Part shown: piece by piece, positions 1 through 7,710 of the stretch | Layout: each line of letters begins with the position of its first letter | How positions within the stretch are numbered: position 1 is the first letter of the stretch | Origin: Methylobacterium sp. J-067 | GTDB taxonomy: Bacteria > Pseudomonadota > Alphaproteobacteria > Rhizobiales > Beijerinckiaceae | Length of the DNA: 64,000 nt | NCBI RefSeq assembly: GCF_022829465.1 | Contig: NZ_JAKSXZ010000146.1 | Location: 310,001 to 374,000, forward strand | Direction of reading: 5' to 3' | Notes under the pieces: generated by a model | The model's input: the letters and a program-made list of their open reading frames with translations, nothing else | Told to the model about the DNA's origin: nothing | The model's database searches: none | Position numbers and translations under genes: made by a program

Positions 1-609
1 GCGGACCAGGACCCGAAGAGCCTGGACGAACTCAACGCCATCATCCGCAAGACGGAGCCCCTGGTGCCCGGCGCGACCCAGGCCGTGCTGGGCGAAGGCC
101 CCCTCGACGCCACAATCGCGTTCGTGGGCGAGCAGCCCGGCGATCAGGAGGATTTGAAGGGCCGCCCCTTCGTCGGGCCGGCGGGGCAACTCCTCGCCCG
201 CGCCATGGCGGAGGCCGGCATCGACCGCGAGGCAAGCTACCTCACCAACGCGGTGAAGCACTTCAAATTCACGCTGCGCGGCAAGCGCCGCATCCACGAG
301 AAGCCGACGGCCGGCGAGGTGAGCCATTACCGCTGGTGGCTCGACCGCGAACTCGAGTTCGTGGCGCCGAAGCTCGTCGTGGCGCTCGGCGCGACGGCGG
401 TGCTGGCGCTGACGGGCAAGGCGATCCCGATCACCCGTTCCCGGGGCCCGTTCCGGTTCGACCGGCTGGACAACCGCTTCCAGGGCTACATCACCGTCCA
501 CCCCTCCTACCTGCTGCGCCTGCCCGACGAGGCCAAGGAGGAGGCCTATGCCGCCTTCATCACCGACCTGAAGCGTATAGCCACGCTTGGGGCCGAACTC
601 GCGACGTGA
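1..609 (+). CDS. UdgX-family uracil-DNA glycosylase/cross-linking protein (5' truncated by window)
   Basis: This is a family-4-like uracil-DNA glycosylase of the UdgX type, which excises uracil and becomes covalently trapped on the abasic site. The reading frame is open from the first base, so the N terminus lies outside the window; 202 residues are visible. The GEQPGDQEDLKGRPFVGPAG segment (about nt 127-186) is the active-site and Fe-S family signature. The KRRIH loop at 283-297 is the diagnostic UdgX insertion, whose His forms the bond to DNA in characterised members. HPSYLLR near nt 499-519 is the conserved C-terminal motif. The missing part may include a fused upstream domain, as in many homologues. 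Family assignment is strong. Confidence 0.9.
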   Translation, partial: ADQDPKSLDELNAIIRKTEPLVPGATQAVLGEGPLDATIAFVGEQPGDQEDLKGRPFVGPAGQLLARAMAEAGIDREASYLTNAVKHFKFTLRGKRRIHEKPTAGEVSHYRWWLDRELEFVAPKLVVALGATAVLALTGKAIPITRSRGPFRFDRLDNRFQGYITVHPSYLLRLPDEAKEEAYAAFITDLKRIATLGAELAT

Positions 610-744
610 GGCGCGGGTTTTAATCCCTTGTGCTGCGTGCGACGAGGCACGCCGCTCCGGGAAAGTCGTTCCTATATCTCTCTCATGACAGATGAAGCGG
701 ACGCCAATAAGCGATCCGCGATGCGCAAGGAGAGAGAAATAAAG

Positions 745-999
745 ATGAAGACCCGTATCGCCGCCGCCGTTGCTGCCATCGTGATCGGCGCCACCGCCCC
801 CGTCACCTCCGCGATGGCCTACCCGTTCTCCCGTGACACGGGTCCGCTCACCACCGGCTCCATCGGCGTCCACGACTCGCCGTTCTACGAGGCCCACCCC
901 GGCTATTGCCGCCCGAGCTCAGCCGCCGAGGGCAACGCCAACCAGCAGACCCGGCCGGTGAAGCAGTACGGCCAGACCACCGGCGGCAACCGCTGCTGA
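745..999 (+). CDS. small secreted protein of unknown function
   Basis: This 84-residue protein begins with MKTRIAAAVAAIVIGATAP, a typical Sec signal peptide with likely cleavage after about residue 24 (TSAMA). The mature part is short, polar and rich in Gly, Thr and Pro, with two Cys, one of them at the C terminus (GGNRC). The ATG at 745 is chosen because AAGGAGAG lies upstream and the signal peptide starts there; the frame is open further upstream. It stands alone and is followed by a strong terminator. I do not recognise the family. It is probably periplasmic. Confidence 0.7.
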   Translation: MKTRIAAAVAAIVIGATAPVTSAMAYPFSRDTGPLTTGSIGVHDSPFYEAHPGYCRPSSAAEGNANQQTRPVKQYGQTTGGNRC

Positions 1000-1024
1000 G
1001 ACCCCCAAGAACGCCAGTGCATGA

Positions 1025-1060
1025 AGCGGCGGGGCCCAAGTGCCCCGCCGCTAGTTTTTT
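1025..1060 (+). terminator. Rho-independent terminator after the small secreted protein
   Basis: An 11-bp perfect stem (AGCGGCGGGGC at 1025-1035 with GCCCCGCCGCT at 1042-1052) encloses a 6-nt loop and is followed by TAGTTTTTT. It lies 25 bp after the stop at 999 and separates that gene from the MNT/HEPN pair. Confidence 0.9.
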
Positions 1061-1101
1061 GGTATGGCTCAGAGCTGACACGATTCCGACGGTCTCATAC
1101 G

Positions 1102-1398
1102 ATGAACCGTGACGCTGCCCTTGCCATCCTGCGCGCCCATGAACCGGAGCTTCGCCAGCGCGGCGTGCGCCATGCCGCGCTGTTCGGCTCCGTCGCCCGG
1201 GGCGAGGAAGGGCCCGACAGCGACTTGGATGTGATGATCGACATCGATGTCCCCACGGTCGGGGGGGTCTTCGGCTTCGTGGGCCTATGCCATTACATCG
1301 ATGACCTTTTCCCGATCCGGGTCGATGTGCTGGATCGGCGGGCGTTGAAGGATCGCATCCGGGCGCGGGCAGAAGTCGATGCCGTCGAGGTCTTCTGA
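1102..1398 (+). CDS. MntA-like minimal nucleotidyltransferase antitoxin
   Basis: This 98-residue minimal nucleotidyltransferase is of the kind that neutralises HEPN toxins by AMPylating them. The catalytic signature GS-X10-DXD is intact: G29-S30 followed by D41-L-D43. A third acidic position is supplied by the VDVLD segment around residue 75. The ATG at 1102 starts right before the conserved helix; the frame is open upstream but through the terminator, so a longer protein is unlikely. Its 3' end overlaps the HEPN gene by 20 bp, which is typical of type VII MNT/HEPN operons. Function is inferred from family and neighbour. Confidence 0.85.
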   Translation: MNRDAALAILRAHEPELRQRGVRHAALFGSVARGEEGPDSDLDVMIDIDVPTVGGVFGFVGLCHYIDDLFPIRVDVLDRRALKDRIRARAEVDAVEVF

Positions 1399-1738
1399 AA
1401 GGTCCCTCGACGCCCTCCAGGACATCATCACGAATGCCAGCCGGATCCGGCGTTTCGTGACGGGCTATACGCTGGACATGTTCATCGCCGACGACCGCAC
1501 GCATCTTGCGGTCGTGCGATGCCTGGAGATCATCTCCGAGGCAAGCCGGCGCATCGGCGCCGACGTGCGGGATCGCCATCCCAACATCCCCTGGAGACAG
1601 GTGATGGATGCCGGCAACGTCTACCGGCACATGTACGACGGGGTCTCGCTGGACATCGTCTGGCTGACCGTCCACGACGAACTTCCCATCCTGATCGCGG
1701 CGGCCGAGGCCGAACTCGGGCGCGCGCCGGATCGTTGA
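1379..1738 (+). CDS. HepT-like HEPN toxin (DUF86)
   Basis: A 119-residue HEPN-fold protein of the HepT/DUF86 group, partner of the overlapping nucleotidyltransferase gene. Characterised HepT toxins are RNases carrying R-X4-H-X-Y, where the Tyr is the AMPylation target. Here the segment reads AGNVYRHMYD: H84 and Y86 are present, but the position of the catalytic Arg is Gly79. The nearest Arg residues are R83, directly beside the His, and R73. Similar AGN-x-YRH forms occur in other alphaproteobacterial members as far as I recall, so this may be a variant subfamily and not a broken gene. The stop is only 25 bp before polA. Confidence 0.85.
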   Translation: MPSRSSERSLDALQDIITNASRIRRFVTGYTLDMFIADDRTHLAVVRCLEIISEASRRIGADVRDRHPNIPWRQVMDAGNVYRHMYDGVSLDIVWLTVHDELPILIAAAEAELGRAPDR

Positions 1739-1763
1739 CGAGTTTTACGAGCCCCCTGGCCCC

Positions 1764-4700
1764 ATGACTGCCGCCGAGACCACCCCCAAGCCCGTCGGCC
1801 CCGGCGATCAGGTGATCCTGGTCGATGGCTCGTCCTTCATTTTCCGGGCCTATTTCCAGTCGATCAACCAGGACCAGAAGTACAATTCCCGCCCCTCGGA
1901 CGGATTGCCGACCGGGGCGGTGCGGTTGTTCTGCACCAAGATCGCCCAGTTCCTCCAGGACGGCGCGGCCGGCACCATGCCGACGCATCTCGGCATCGTC
2001 TTCGACAAGTCCGAGGGCTCGTTCCGCAAGGAGATGTTCCCGGACTACAAGGGGCACCGCCCCGACGCGCCCGACGACCTCAAGCGCCAGATGCCGCTGA
2101 TGCGCGACGCGGTGCGGGCCTTCGGCCTGCATGCCGTCGAACTGGAGCGCTACGAGGCCGACGACCTCATCGCCACCTACGCGCGGCAGGCCGAGGCGCG
2201 GGGCGCGGGCGTCATCATCGTCTCCTCCGACAAGGACCTGATGCAGCTCGTCGGGCCGCTCGTGCGGTTCTACGATTTCGAATCCGGGTCCAAGGGCAAG
2301 CCGGGCTACCGGCCCGAGCGCAACCTCGACGTGGACGCCATCATCGCCAAGTGGGAGGGCCTGAGCCCGAACCAGATCGGCGACGCGCTGGCGCTGATCG
2401 GCGACACCTCGGACAACGTGCCGGGCGTGCCCGGCATCGGCCTGAAGACCGCCGCCGCCCTCATCAAGGAATTCGGCTCCCTGGACGCGCTGCTGGAGCG
2501 GGCGGGCGAGATCAAGCAGCCGAAGCGCCGGGAGACCCTGCTCGCCAACATCGACCAAGCCCGCCTCTCGCGCAAACTCGTGGCGCTGATCGAGGACGTG
2601 CCGGTCCCGGTTTCGCTCGACGACCTCACCGTGCCGGAGCCCGATCCGGAAAAGCTCGTCGGCTTCCTCAAGGCGATGGAATTCAACACCCTTACCCGGC
2701 GCATCGCGCAGATGCTGCATGTGGACCCGGAGAAGGTGAAGCCGGACCCCGCCCTCCTGCCCGGCGCCAAGGGCGCGGCGGGCGAGCCCGTGCCCTTCTT
2801 CGGCGACAGCGTGCCCCCCGACCCCGAGACAGCCGCCGCCGGCTCGGAGCGCCCACCGGGCGACGCGCCCCCCGAGGGTGGCGAGGTCGATCCCTTCGCC
2901 GATCTCAACCTGCCGGATGCCGCGCCCAAGCCCCGCGGCCCCGCCGAGCCGACGCCGGGCGGCCTCGTGGCGGCGCGGGCGGGCGAATCGGTGAAGCCGT
3001 TCGACACCGCTGCCTATGTGACGGTGCTCACCCTCGAACATCTCGACGCCTGGATCGCCGAGGCCGAGGAGGCCGGCGTGGTGGCGGTCGATACCGAGAC
3101 CGATGCGCTGGATTCCTTCCGCGCCGGGCTCGTCGGCGTGTCGCTGTCGGTGGCGCCGGGGCGGGCCTGCTACATCCCGCTGGCGCATGTGCAGGCGGTC
3201 TCCGCCCCCGCCGATGCCGGCGACCTGTTCGGCCAGGGCGCGGCGGCGACCGATCTGGTCGAGCCCCTGCCCGGCCAGATTCCCCTCGATGCGGCCCTCG
3301 CCCGGCTGAAGCCGCTTCTCGAAAATCCCGGCGTGCTGAAGGTCGGGCAGAACCTCAAATACGATTGGGTCGTGTTCTCGCGCTACGGCATCGAAGTCGC
3401 GCCCTTGGACGACACGATGCTGATCTCCTACGTGCTCGATGCCGGCAAGGGCGGGCACGGCATGGACGAGCTCGCCCGCCGCCATCTCGGCCACCAGCCG
3501 ATCACCTTCTCGGACGTCGCCGGCACCGGCCGGGCCAAGGTGACGTTCGACCGGGTCGCCCTCGACAAGGCCACCGCCTACGCCGCCGAGGATGCGGACG
3601 TCACCTTACGCCTCTGGCGGATGATGAAGCCGCGCCTCGTGGCCGAGCGGCGGGTAGCCGTCTACGAGACCCTGGAACGCCCGCTCCTGCCGATCATCGC
3701 CCGGATGGAGATGGCCGGCATCCGCGTCGACCGCGACATGCTGAGCCGCCTGTCGGGTGATTTCTCGCAGATCCTCGTGCGCCTGGAGGAGGAGATCCAG
3801 GAGGATGCGGGCGAGAAGTTTTCGGTGGGCTCGCCGAAGCAGATCGGCGACATCCTGTTCGGCAAGATGGGCCTGCCCGGCGCCAAGAAGACGCCCTCCG
3901 GCCAATGGGCCACCCCCGCGACGCTCTTGGAGGAACTGGCGCAGGCCGGGCACGAACTGCCCAAGAAGATCCTCGAATGGCGCCAGCTCTCGAAGCTGAA
4001 ATCGACCTACACCGACTCGCTCCAAACCCATGCCGACCGGGAGACGCAGCGGGTCCACACCTCGTTCTCGCTCGCCGCGACGACGACGGGCCGGCTCTCC
4101 TCCTCGGAGCCCAACCTGCAGAACATTCCCGTGCGCACGGAGGAGGGACGGCGCATCCGCCGGGCCTTCGTGGCGGCGCCGGGCATGAAGCTGATCTCGG
4201 CCGATTACTCGCAGATCGAGTTGCGGCTGCTCGCCCACATGGCCGACATCCCTGAACTGCGCAAAGCCTTCGAGGACGGCATCGACATCCACGCCGCCAC
4301 GGCCTCGGCGATGTTCGGCGTGCCGCTGAAGGAGATGACGCCGGATCTGCGCCGGCGGGCGAAGACGATCAACTTCGGCATCATCTACGGCATCTCGGCC
4401 TTCGGGCTGGCCGACCGGCTCGGCATCGGCCGGGAAGAAGCCTCGGCCTTCATCAAGCAGTATTTCGAGCAGTTCCCCGGCATCCGGGACTACATCGACA
4501 CGACCAAGCGCAGTTGCCGCGACAAGGGCTACGTTACCACCCTGTTCGGCCGGGTGTGCCATTACCCGCAGATCCGCTCCAACAACCCCAACGAGCGGGC
4601 AAGCGTCGAGCGGCAGGCGATCAACGCCCCGATCCAGGGCTCGGCCGCCGACATCATCCGCCGGGCGATGATCCGCATGGAAACGGCGCTGAAGGCCAAG

Positions 4701-4889
4701 CATCTCGGCGTGACGATGCTGCTGCAGGTGCACGACGAACTGGTCTTCGAGGCGCGGGAGGACGAGGTCGAGACGGCGATCCCGATCATCGCCTCAATCA
4801 TGGAGGAGGCCCCGGCACCGGCCCTGACGCTCCGGGTGCCGCTGGTGGTGGAGGCCAAGGCGGCGCTGAACTGGCAGGAGGCGCATTGA
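1764..4889 (+). CDS. polA: DNA polymerase I
   Basis: A full-length 1041-residue DNA polymerase I acting in Okazaki fragment processing and excision repair. The N-terminal 5' nuclease shows YEADDLIATYA, SSDKDLMQLV and GDTSDNVPGVPGIG. A Pro/Gly/Ala-rich linker at about 325-410 is longer than in E. coli and accounts for most of the extra length. The 3'-5' exonuclease domain keeps its DTE motif (about residue 443), NLKYD and YAAEDAD, so proofreading looks intact. Polymerase motifs A (ADYSQIELR, about 812), B (RRAKTINFGIIYG, about 863) and C (VHDELVF, about 988) are complete. The start at 1764 is followed directly by the conserved ILVDGSSFIFRAYF segment. Confidence 0.97.
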   Translation: MTAAETTPKPVGPGDQVILVDGSSFIFRAYFQSINQDQKYNSRPSDGLPTGAVRLFCTKIAQFLQDGAAGTMPTHLGIVFDKSEGSFRKEMFPDYKGHRPDAPDDLKRQMPLMRDAVRAFGLHAVELERYEADDLIATYARQAEARGAGVIIVSSDKDLMQLVGPLVRFYDFESGSKGKPGYRPERNLDVDAIIAKWEGLSPNQIGDALALIGDTSDNVPGVPGIGLKTAAALIKEFGSLDALLERAGEIKQPKRRETLLANIDQARLSRKLVALIEDVPVPVSLDDLTVPEPDPEKLVGFLKAMEFNTLTRRIAQMLHVDPEKVKPDPALLPGAKGAAGEPVPFFGDSVPPDPETAAAGSERPPGDAPPEGGEVDPFADLNLPDAAPKPRGPAEPTPGGLVAARAGESVKPFDTAAYVTVLTLEHLDAWIAEAEEAGVVAVDTETDALDSFRAGLVGVSLSVAPGRACYIPLAHVQAVSAPADAGDLFGQGAAATDLVEPLPGQIPLDAALARLKPLLENPGVLKVGQNLKYDWVVFSRYGIEVAPLDDTMLISYVLDAGKGGHGMDELARRHLGHQPITFSDVAGTGRAKVTFDRVALDKATAYAAEDADVTLRLWRMMKPRLVAERRVAVYETLERPLLPIIARMEMAGIRVDRDMLSRLSGDFSQILVRLEEEIQEDAGEKFSVGSPKQIGDILFGKMGLPGAKKTPSGQWATPATLLEELAQAGHELPKKILEWRQLSKLKSTYTDSLQTHADRETQRVHTSFSLAATTTGRLSSSEPNLQNIPVRTEEGRRIRRAFVAAPGMKLISADYSQIELRLLAHMADIPELRKAFEDGIDIHAATASAMFGVPLKEMTPDLRRRAKTINFGIIYGISAFGLADRLGIGREEASAFIKQYFEQFPGIRDYIDTTKRSCRDKGYVTTLFGRVCHYPQIRSNNPNERASVERQAINAPIQGSAADIIRRAMIRMETALKAKHLGVTMLLQVHDELVFEAREDEVETAIPIIASIMEEAPAPALTLRVPLVVEAKAALNWQEAH

Positions 4890-4902
4890 GGCGCGTGCCT
4901 CA
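4887..4902 (+). terminator. short inverted repeat at the polA stop codon
   Basis: TGAGGC-GCGT-GCCTCA forms a 6-bp stem whose first three bases are the polA stop codon. There is no T tract, so termination is only a guess. Confidence 0.3.
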
Positions 4903-4952
4903 TTGAGGGCGACGTACATTCAGGGCGGCGCCATCTTTGGAAGCCGCCCGCG

Positions 4953-4985
4953 TCCCTGGATTGCTTCACTCGGTTCGCAATGACG
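4953..4985 (-). repeat. palindromic repeat copy A (minus orientation)
   Basis: Copy A reads TCCCTGGATTGCTTC followed by GCAATGACG after a slightly altered centre. It is the inverse of copy B, 16 bp away, so the two form a facing pair. The unit is itself an imperfect palindrome (ATTGC with GCAAT). The core resembles a repeat common across Hyphomicrobiales genomes, as far as I recall. Confidence 0.85.
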
Positions 4986-5001
4986 TTTCCCCCGCCAAAC
5001 C

Positions 5002-5033
5002 CGTCATTGCGAGCCCAGCGAAGCAACCCAGGG
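5002..5033 (+). repeat. palindromic repeat copy B (plus orientation)
   Basis: Copy B starts CGTCATTGCGAGC and ends GAAGCAACCCAGGG, with one change from copy D near the end. It ends 20 bp before the stop codon of the GIY-YIG gene. Confidence 0.85.
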
Positions 5034-5053
5034 CGCCGCGCCATCGCCGGAGG

Positions 5054-5341
5054 TTACACCAGCCCAGGGTACAGGTCGGTCCAATCCGGGTTCATCGCCT
5101 CGATGAGCGCAAGCTTGCGCTTCCGCGACCCAGCCTTGATCTGCTTCTCGCGGTCGATGGCCTCGATCATCGCGGCGTGAGACTCGTACCAGACGAGCGC
5201 CTTGCAGCCGTATTCCCGCGTGAAACCCGGCAGCAAGGCTTCGCGGTGCTCGTAGACCCGCCGGGCGAGATCGGAGGTCACGCCGACGTAAAGCGTGCCG
5301 TTGCGTCGGCTGGCCATGATGTAGACGGTCGGCGCGCGCAC
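5054..5341 (-). CDS. GIY-YIG nuclease-superfamily protein, framed by palindromic repeats
   Basis: A 95-residue single-domain GIY-YIG protein of the YhbQ/UPF0213 kind. VYIMA (residues 6-10) and LYVGVT (17-22) correspond to the GIY and YIG strands. R27 in DLARRVYEHR and E65 in DREKQIK fit the catalytic Arg and Glu, and the C terminus carries the family NPDWTDLYP motif. The domain is full length with no stop or frameshift. The start is GTG at 5341; no ATG fits before the first strand. Repeat copies A and B lie just downstream and C, D and E just upstream. The substrate is unknown; related proteins are structure-specific or nicking nucleases. Confidence 0.85.
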   Translation of the reverse strand: MRAPTVYIMASRRNGTLYVGVTSDLARRVYEHREALLPGFTREYGCKALVWYESHAAMIEAIDREKQIKAGSRKRKLALIEAMNPDWTDLYPGLV

Positions 5342-5377
5342 GGCGGCCCTCGGGAGGATTGCGACTCAGGTCGCGGA

Positions 5378-5410
5378 TCCCTGGATTGCTTCGCTTCGCT
5401 CGCAAAGACG
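5378..5410 (-). repeat. palindromic repeat copy C (minus orientation)
   Basis: Copy C reads TCCCTGGATTGCTTCGC and ends CTCGCAAAGACG, with A for T in the usual CAATGACG end. It begins 36 bp before the GIY-YIG start codon. The gene-free stretch 5342-5643 holds copies C, D and E and no gene I can support. Confidence 0.85.
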
Positions 5411-5455
5411 GATGGCGGATAATTCACAGAAATGCGGCGCCCCTTGCATCATAGC

Positions 5456-5487
5456 CGTCATTGCGAGCGCAGCGAAGCAATCCAGGG
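5456..5487 (+). repeat. palindromic repeat copy D (plus orientation)
   Basis: Copy D starts CGTCATTGCGAGCGCAGCG and ends AAGCAATCCAGGG; it is closest to the consensus in this orientation. It faces copy E across a 27-bp spacer. Confidence 0.9.
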
Positions 5488-5514
5488 TAGCGCTACGTTC
5501 GAAAACGGCCTGCA

Positions 5515-5547
5515 TCCCTGGATTGCTTCGCTTCGCTCGCAATGACG
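5515..5547 (-). repeat. palindromic repeat copy E (minus orientation)
   Basis: Copy E starts TCCCTGGATTGCTTCGCTTC and ends GCTCGCAATGACG. It is the outermost copy, about 100 bp before the next gene, and differs from copy C at one base. Confidence 0.9.
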
Positions 5548-5643
5548 ATAGTGGACTGGGAGGGGGGGGTTGAAGCAGTCGAAAGTGGCGCAACCTTCGC
5601 CCATCGTGGCGAAGGCGCCGAATAAGAATACGGGAGCGAAACG

Positions 5644-6618
5644 ATGCGAGCCCTCCTCTGCCAGAGCCTCGACGGCGCGGACAGTCTCGCCATCGCGGAG
5701 AGGCCCGCGCCCTCCCCCACCGCCGGGCAGGCGCTGGTGCGCGTCACGCTGGCCGCGCTCAACTTCTTCGATACGCTGATCGTCGCCGGGAAGTATCAGG
5801 TGAAGCCGCCCCTGCCCTTCTCGCCGGGGGGCGAGGGCGTGGGCCTCATCGAGGCGCTGGGCGAGGGCGTCACTGGGCTCGCGGTCGGCCAGCGCGTCGT
5901 GATCCATGCCGGCTACGGCTGCTGCGCCGAGCGGATCGCCATCGATGCGACGAAGCTCACCCCCGTGCCGGACGGCGTGCCCGACGAGCAGGCGGCCGGG
6001 CTCACCATCACCTATGGCACCACCCTCCATGCCCTCGCCAACCGGGCGAAGCTACGGGCGGGCGAATGGCTCGCCGTGCTCGGCGCCTCGGGCGGGGTCG
6101 GGCTCGCGGCGGTGGAACTCGGGGCACTGATGGGGGCGAAGGTCATCGCCTGCGCCTCGTCCGAGGACAAGGTCGCCGCTGCCCGCGCCCATGGCGCCGC
6201 CGAGGGGCTGGTCTACTCGCCCGAGACCTTGAAGGACGACCTGCGCCGCATCACCGGCGGCGCCGGGGTGGACGTGGTCTACGACGCGGTGGGCGATGCC
6301 TTCGCCGAGCCCGCCCTGCGGGCCCTGGCATGGCGGGGGCGCTACCTCGTGATCGGCTTCGCGGCCGGCGCCATTCCGCGTTTGCCGCTGAACCTGATCC
6401 TCCTCAAGGAACTCGACGTGCAGGGCGTCCACTGGGGCGCCTTCACCGAGCGCGACCCGGAGGGCCACCGGGCCGGCCAGAAACAGCTGCTCGCCTGGGT
6501 GGCCGAGGGCAAGCTCAGCGCCAAGGTCCACGGGGTCTATCCGCTGGACGAGTACCGCGAGGCGTTCGGGGTGCTCATCCGGCGGGAGGCCGTGGGGAAG
6601 GTGCTGCTGAGGGTGTAG
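5644..6618 (+). CDS. NADPH:quinone oxidoreductase, zinc-independent MDR family
   Basis: A 324-residue medium-chain dehydrogenase/reductase of the quinone oxidoreductase (QOR) class, expected to transfer hydride from NADPH to quinones or enones in the cytoplasm. The N-terminal GroES-like fold (LNFFDTLIVAGKYQVKPPLPF) lacks zinc-binding Cys/His ligands. The Rossmann nucleotide motif LGASGGVGLAAVELG lies around residues 147-161. The VYDAVGD segment near 210 is also typical. It is preceded by the repeat cluster and convergent with the kinase gene 7 bp downstream. The natural substrate cannot be read from sequence. Confidence 0.9.
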   Translation: MRALLCQSLDGADSLAIAERPAPSPTAGQALVRVTLAALNFFDTLIVAGKYQVKPPLPFSPGGEGVGLIEALGEGVTGLAVGQRVVIHAGYGCCAERIAIDATKLTPVPDGVPDEQAAGLTITYGTTLHALANRAKLRAGEWLAVLGASGGVGLAAVELGALMGAKVIACASSEDKVAAARAHGAAEGLVYSPETLKDDLRRITGGAGVDVVYDAVGDAFAEPALRALAWRGRYLVIGFAAGAIPRLPLNLILLKELDVQGVHWGAFTERDPEGHRAGQKQLLAWVAEGKLSAKVHGVYPLDEYREAFGVLIRREAVGKVLLRV

Positions 6619-6625
6619 GCGGGGC

Positions 6626-7639
6626 TCAGAGGAGCCCCTGCTCCCTCGCCAGCATCACCAGATCCGCCTGCGGCCGGGCGCCGATATGCTGGATGACCTC
6701 CGCCGCGGCCAGGGCGCCGAGGCGGGCGCTGGTGGCGTGGTCGAGGCCACGGGCATGGCCGGCGAGGAAGCCGGCGGCGAACAGGTCGCCCGCGCCGGTC
6801 GTGTCGACGACATGCTCCACCGGGCTCGCGGCCACCTCGCGGACATGGCCGCCGTTGACGACGAGGGCGCCCTTCTCCGAGCGGGTGACGAGGCCGAGCA
6901 TGTGCAGGCCGCGCCCGTTGCGCTCGTCGCGCAGCGCCGCCACGGCGGCTTCCTCGTCGTCGGTCTCGTAGAGGCTCTTCAGCTCGCCGAGGTTGGCGAA
7001 CAGGATGTCGATGCTGCCGTCGCGGATCAGGCCCAGGAACTCGTCGCGGTAACGGCCGACGCAGAAGGCATCGGACAGCGTCAGCGCCACGGCGTTGCCG
7101 GCCCGGTGGGCGATCTCGACGGCCTTGCGGAACGCCTCCTTGGCGGCCGGCGGATCCCAGAGATAGCCTTCGAGATACACGACGCGGGCGGCGGCGACGG
7201 CCTCCTTCTGGATGTCGTCCGGCCCGAGGCCCTGGCAGGCGCCGAGATAGGTGCTCATGGTGCGCTCGCCGTCCGGCGTCACCAGCACGAAGCAGCGGGC
7301 CGTGGCCGGGCCGTCCGTGGCGGCGGGAACCTCGTAGGAGACGCCCGTCGCCTTCAGATCGTGGCGGAACAGCTGGCCCAGCTCGTCGTCGCGGACGCGG
7401 CCGATGAAGCCGGTCTTCGCGCCGAGCATCGCCGCGCCGACGGCGGTGTTGGCGCCCGAACCGCCCGACACGATCGTCGCCGGGCCCATCACCTGGAACA
7501 GGGCTTCCGCGCGCGGCTCGTCGATCAGCGTCATCGCCCCCCGGGCGATTCCCTCCTTCTGGAGGAAAGCATCGTCGGTGCGCGCGATGACGTCGACGAT
7601 GGCGTTACCGAGGACGAGGAGATCGAGGGAGGCGGTCAT
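6626..7639 (-). CDS. PfkB-family carbohydrate/adenosine kinase
   Basis: A 337-residue ribokinase-fold kinase. The start MTASLDLLVLGNAIVDVIAR at 7639 matches the family N terminus; an open frame upstream is ignored. The substrate-side motif GGSGANTAVGAAMLG lies near residues 58-72. The catalytic motif DTTGAGDLFAAGFLAG, with the general-base Asp, lies near 290. The overall pattern resembles adenosine kinases annotated in Hyphomicrobiales, but sugar kinases of the family look alike, so the substrate is left open. It is convergent with the quinone oxidoreductase gene. Confidence 0.85.
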   Translation of the reverse strand: MTASLDLLVLGNAIVDVIARTDDAFLQKEGIARGAMTLIDEPRAEALFQVMGPATIVSGGSGANTAVGAAMLGAKTGFIGRVRDDELGQLFRHDLKATGVSYEVPAATDGPATARCFVLVTPDGERTMSTYLGACQGLGPDDIQKEAVAAARVVYLEGYLWDPPAAKEAFRKAVEIAHRAGNAVALTLSDAFCVGRYRDEFLGLIRDGSIDILFANLGELKSLYETDDEEAAVAALRDERNGRGLHMLGLVTRSEKGALVVNGGHVREVAASPVEHVVDTTGAGDLFAAGFLAGHARGLDHATSARLGALAAAEVIQHIGARPQADLVMLAREQGLL

Positions 7640-7710
7640 GCGGCGATCCGTCTGGGAGGAATTCCGGCGGCTGTGGCACCGGTCGCCGCCCGGATCAAGC
7701 CGCGGGCCGG

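Noticed and set aside
1530..3494. 654-codon minus-strand frame antisense to polA and the HEPN gene
   Set aside because: No recognisable domain, and the sense genes are certain.
5342..5643. Possible coding frames through the repeat cluster
   Set aside because: The frames consist of translated repeat copies.
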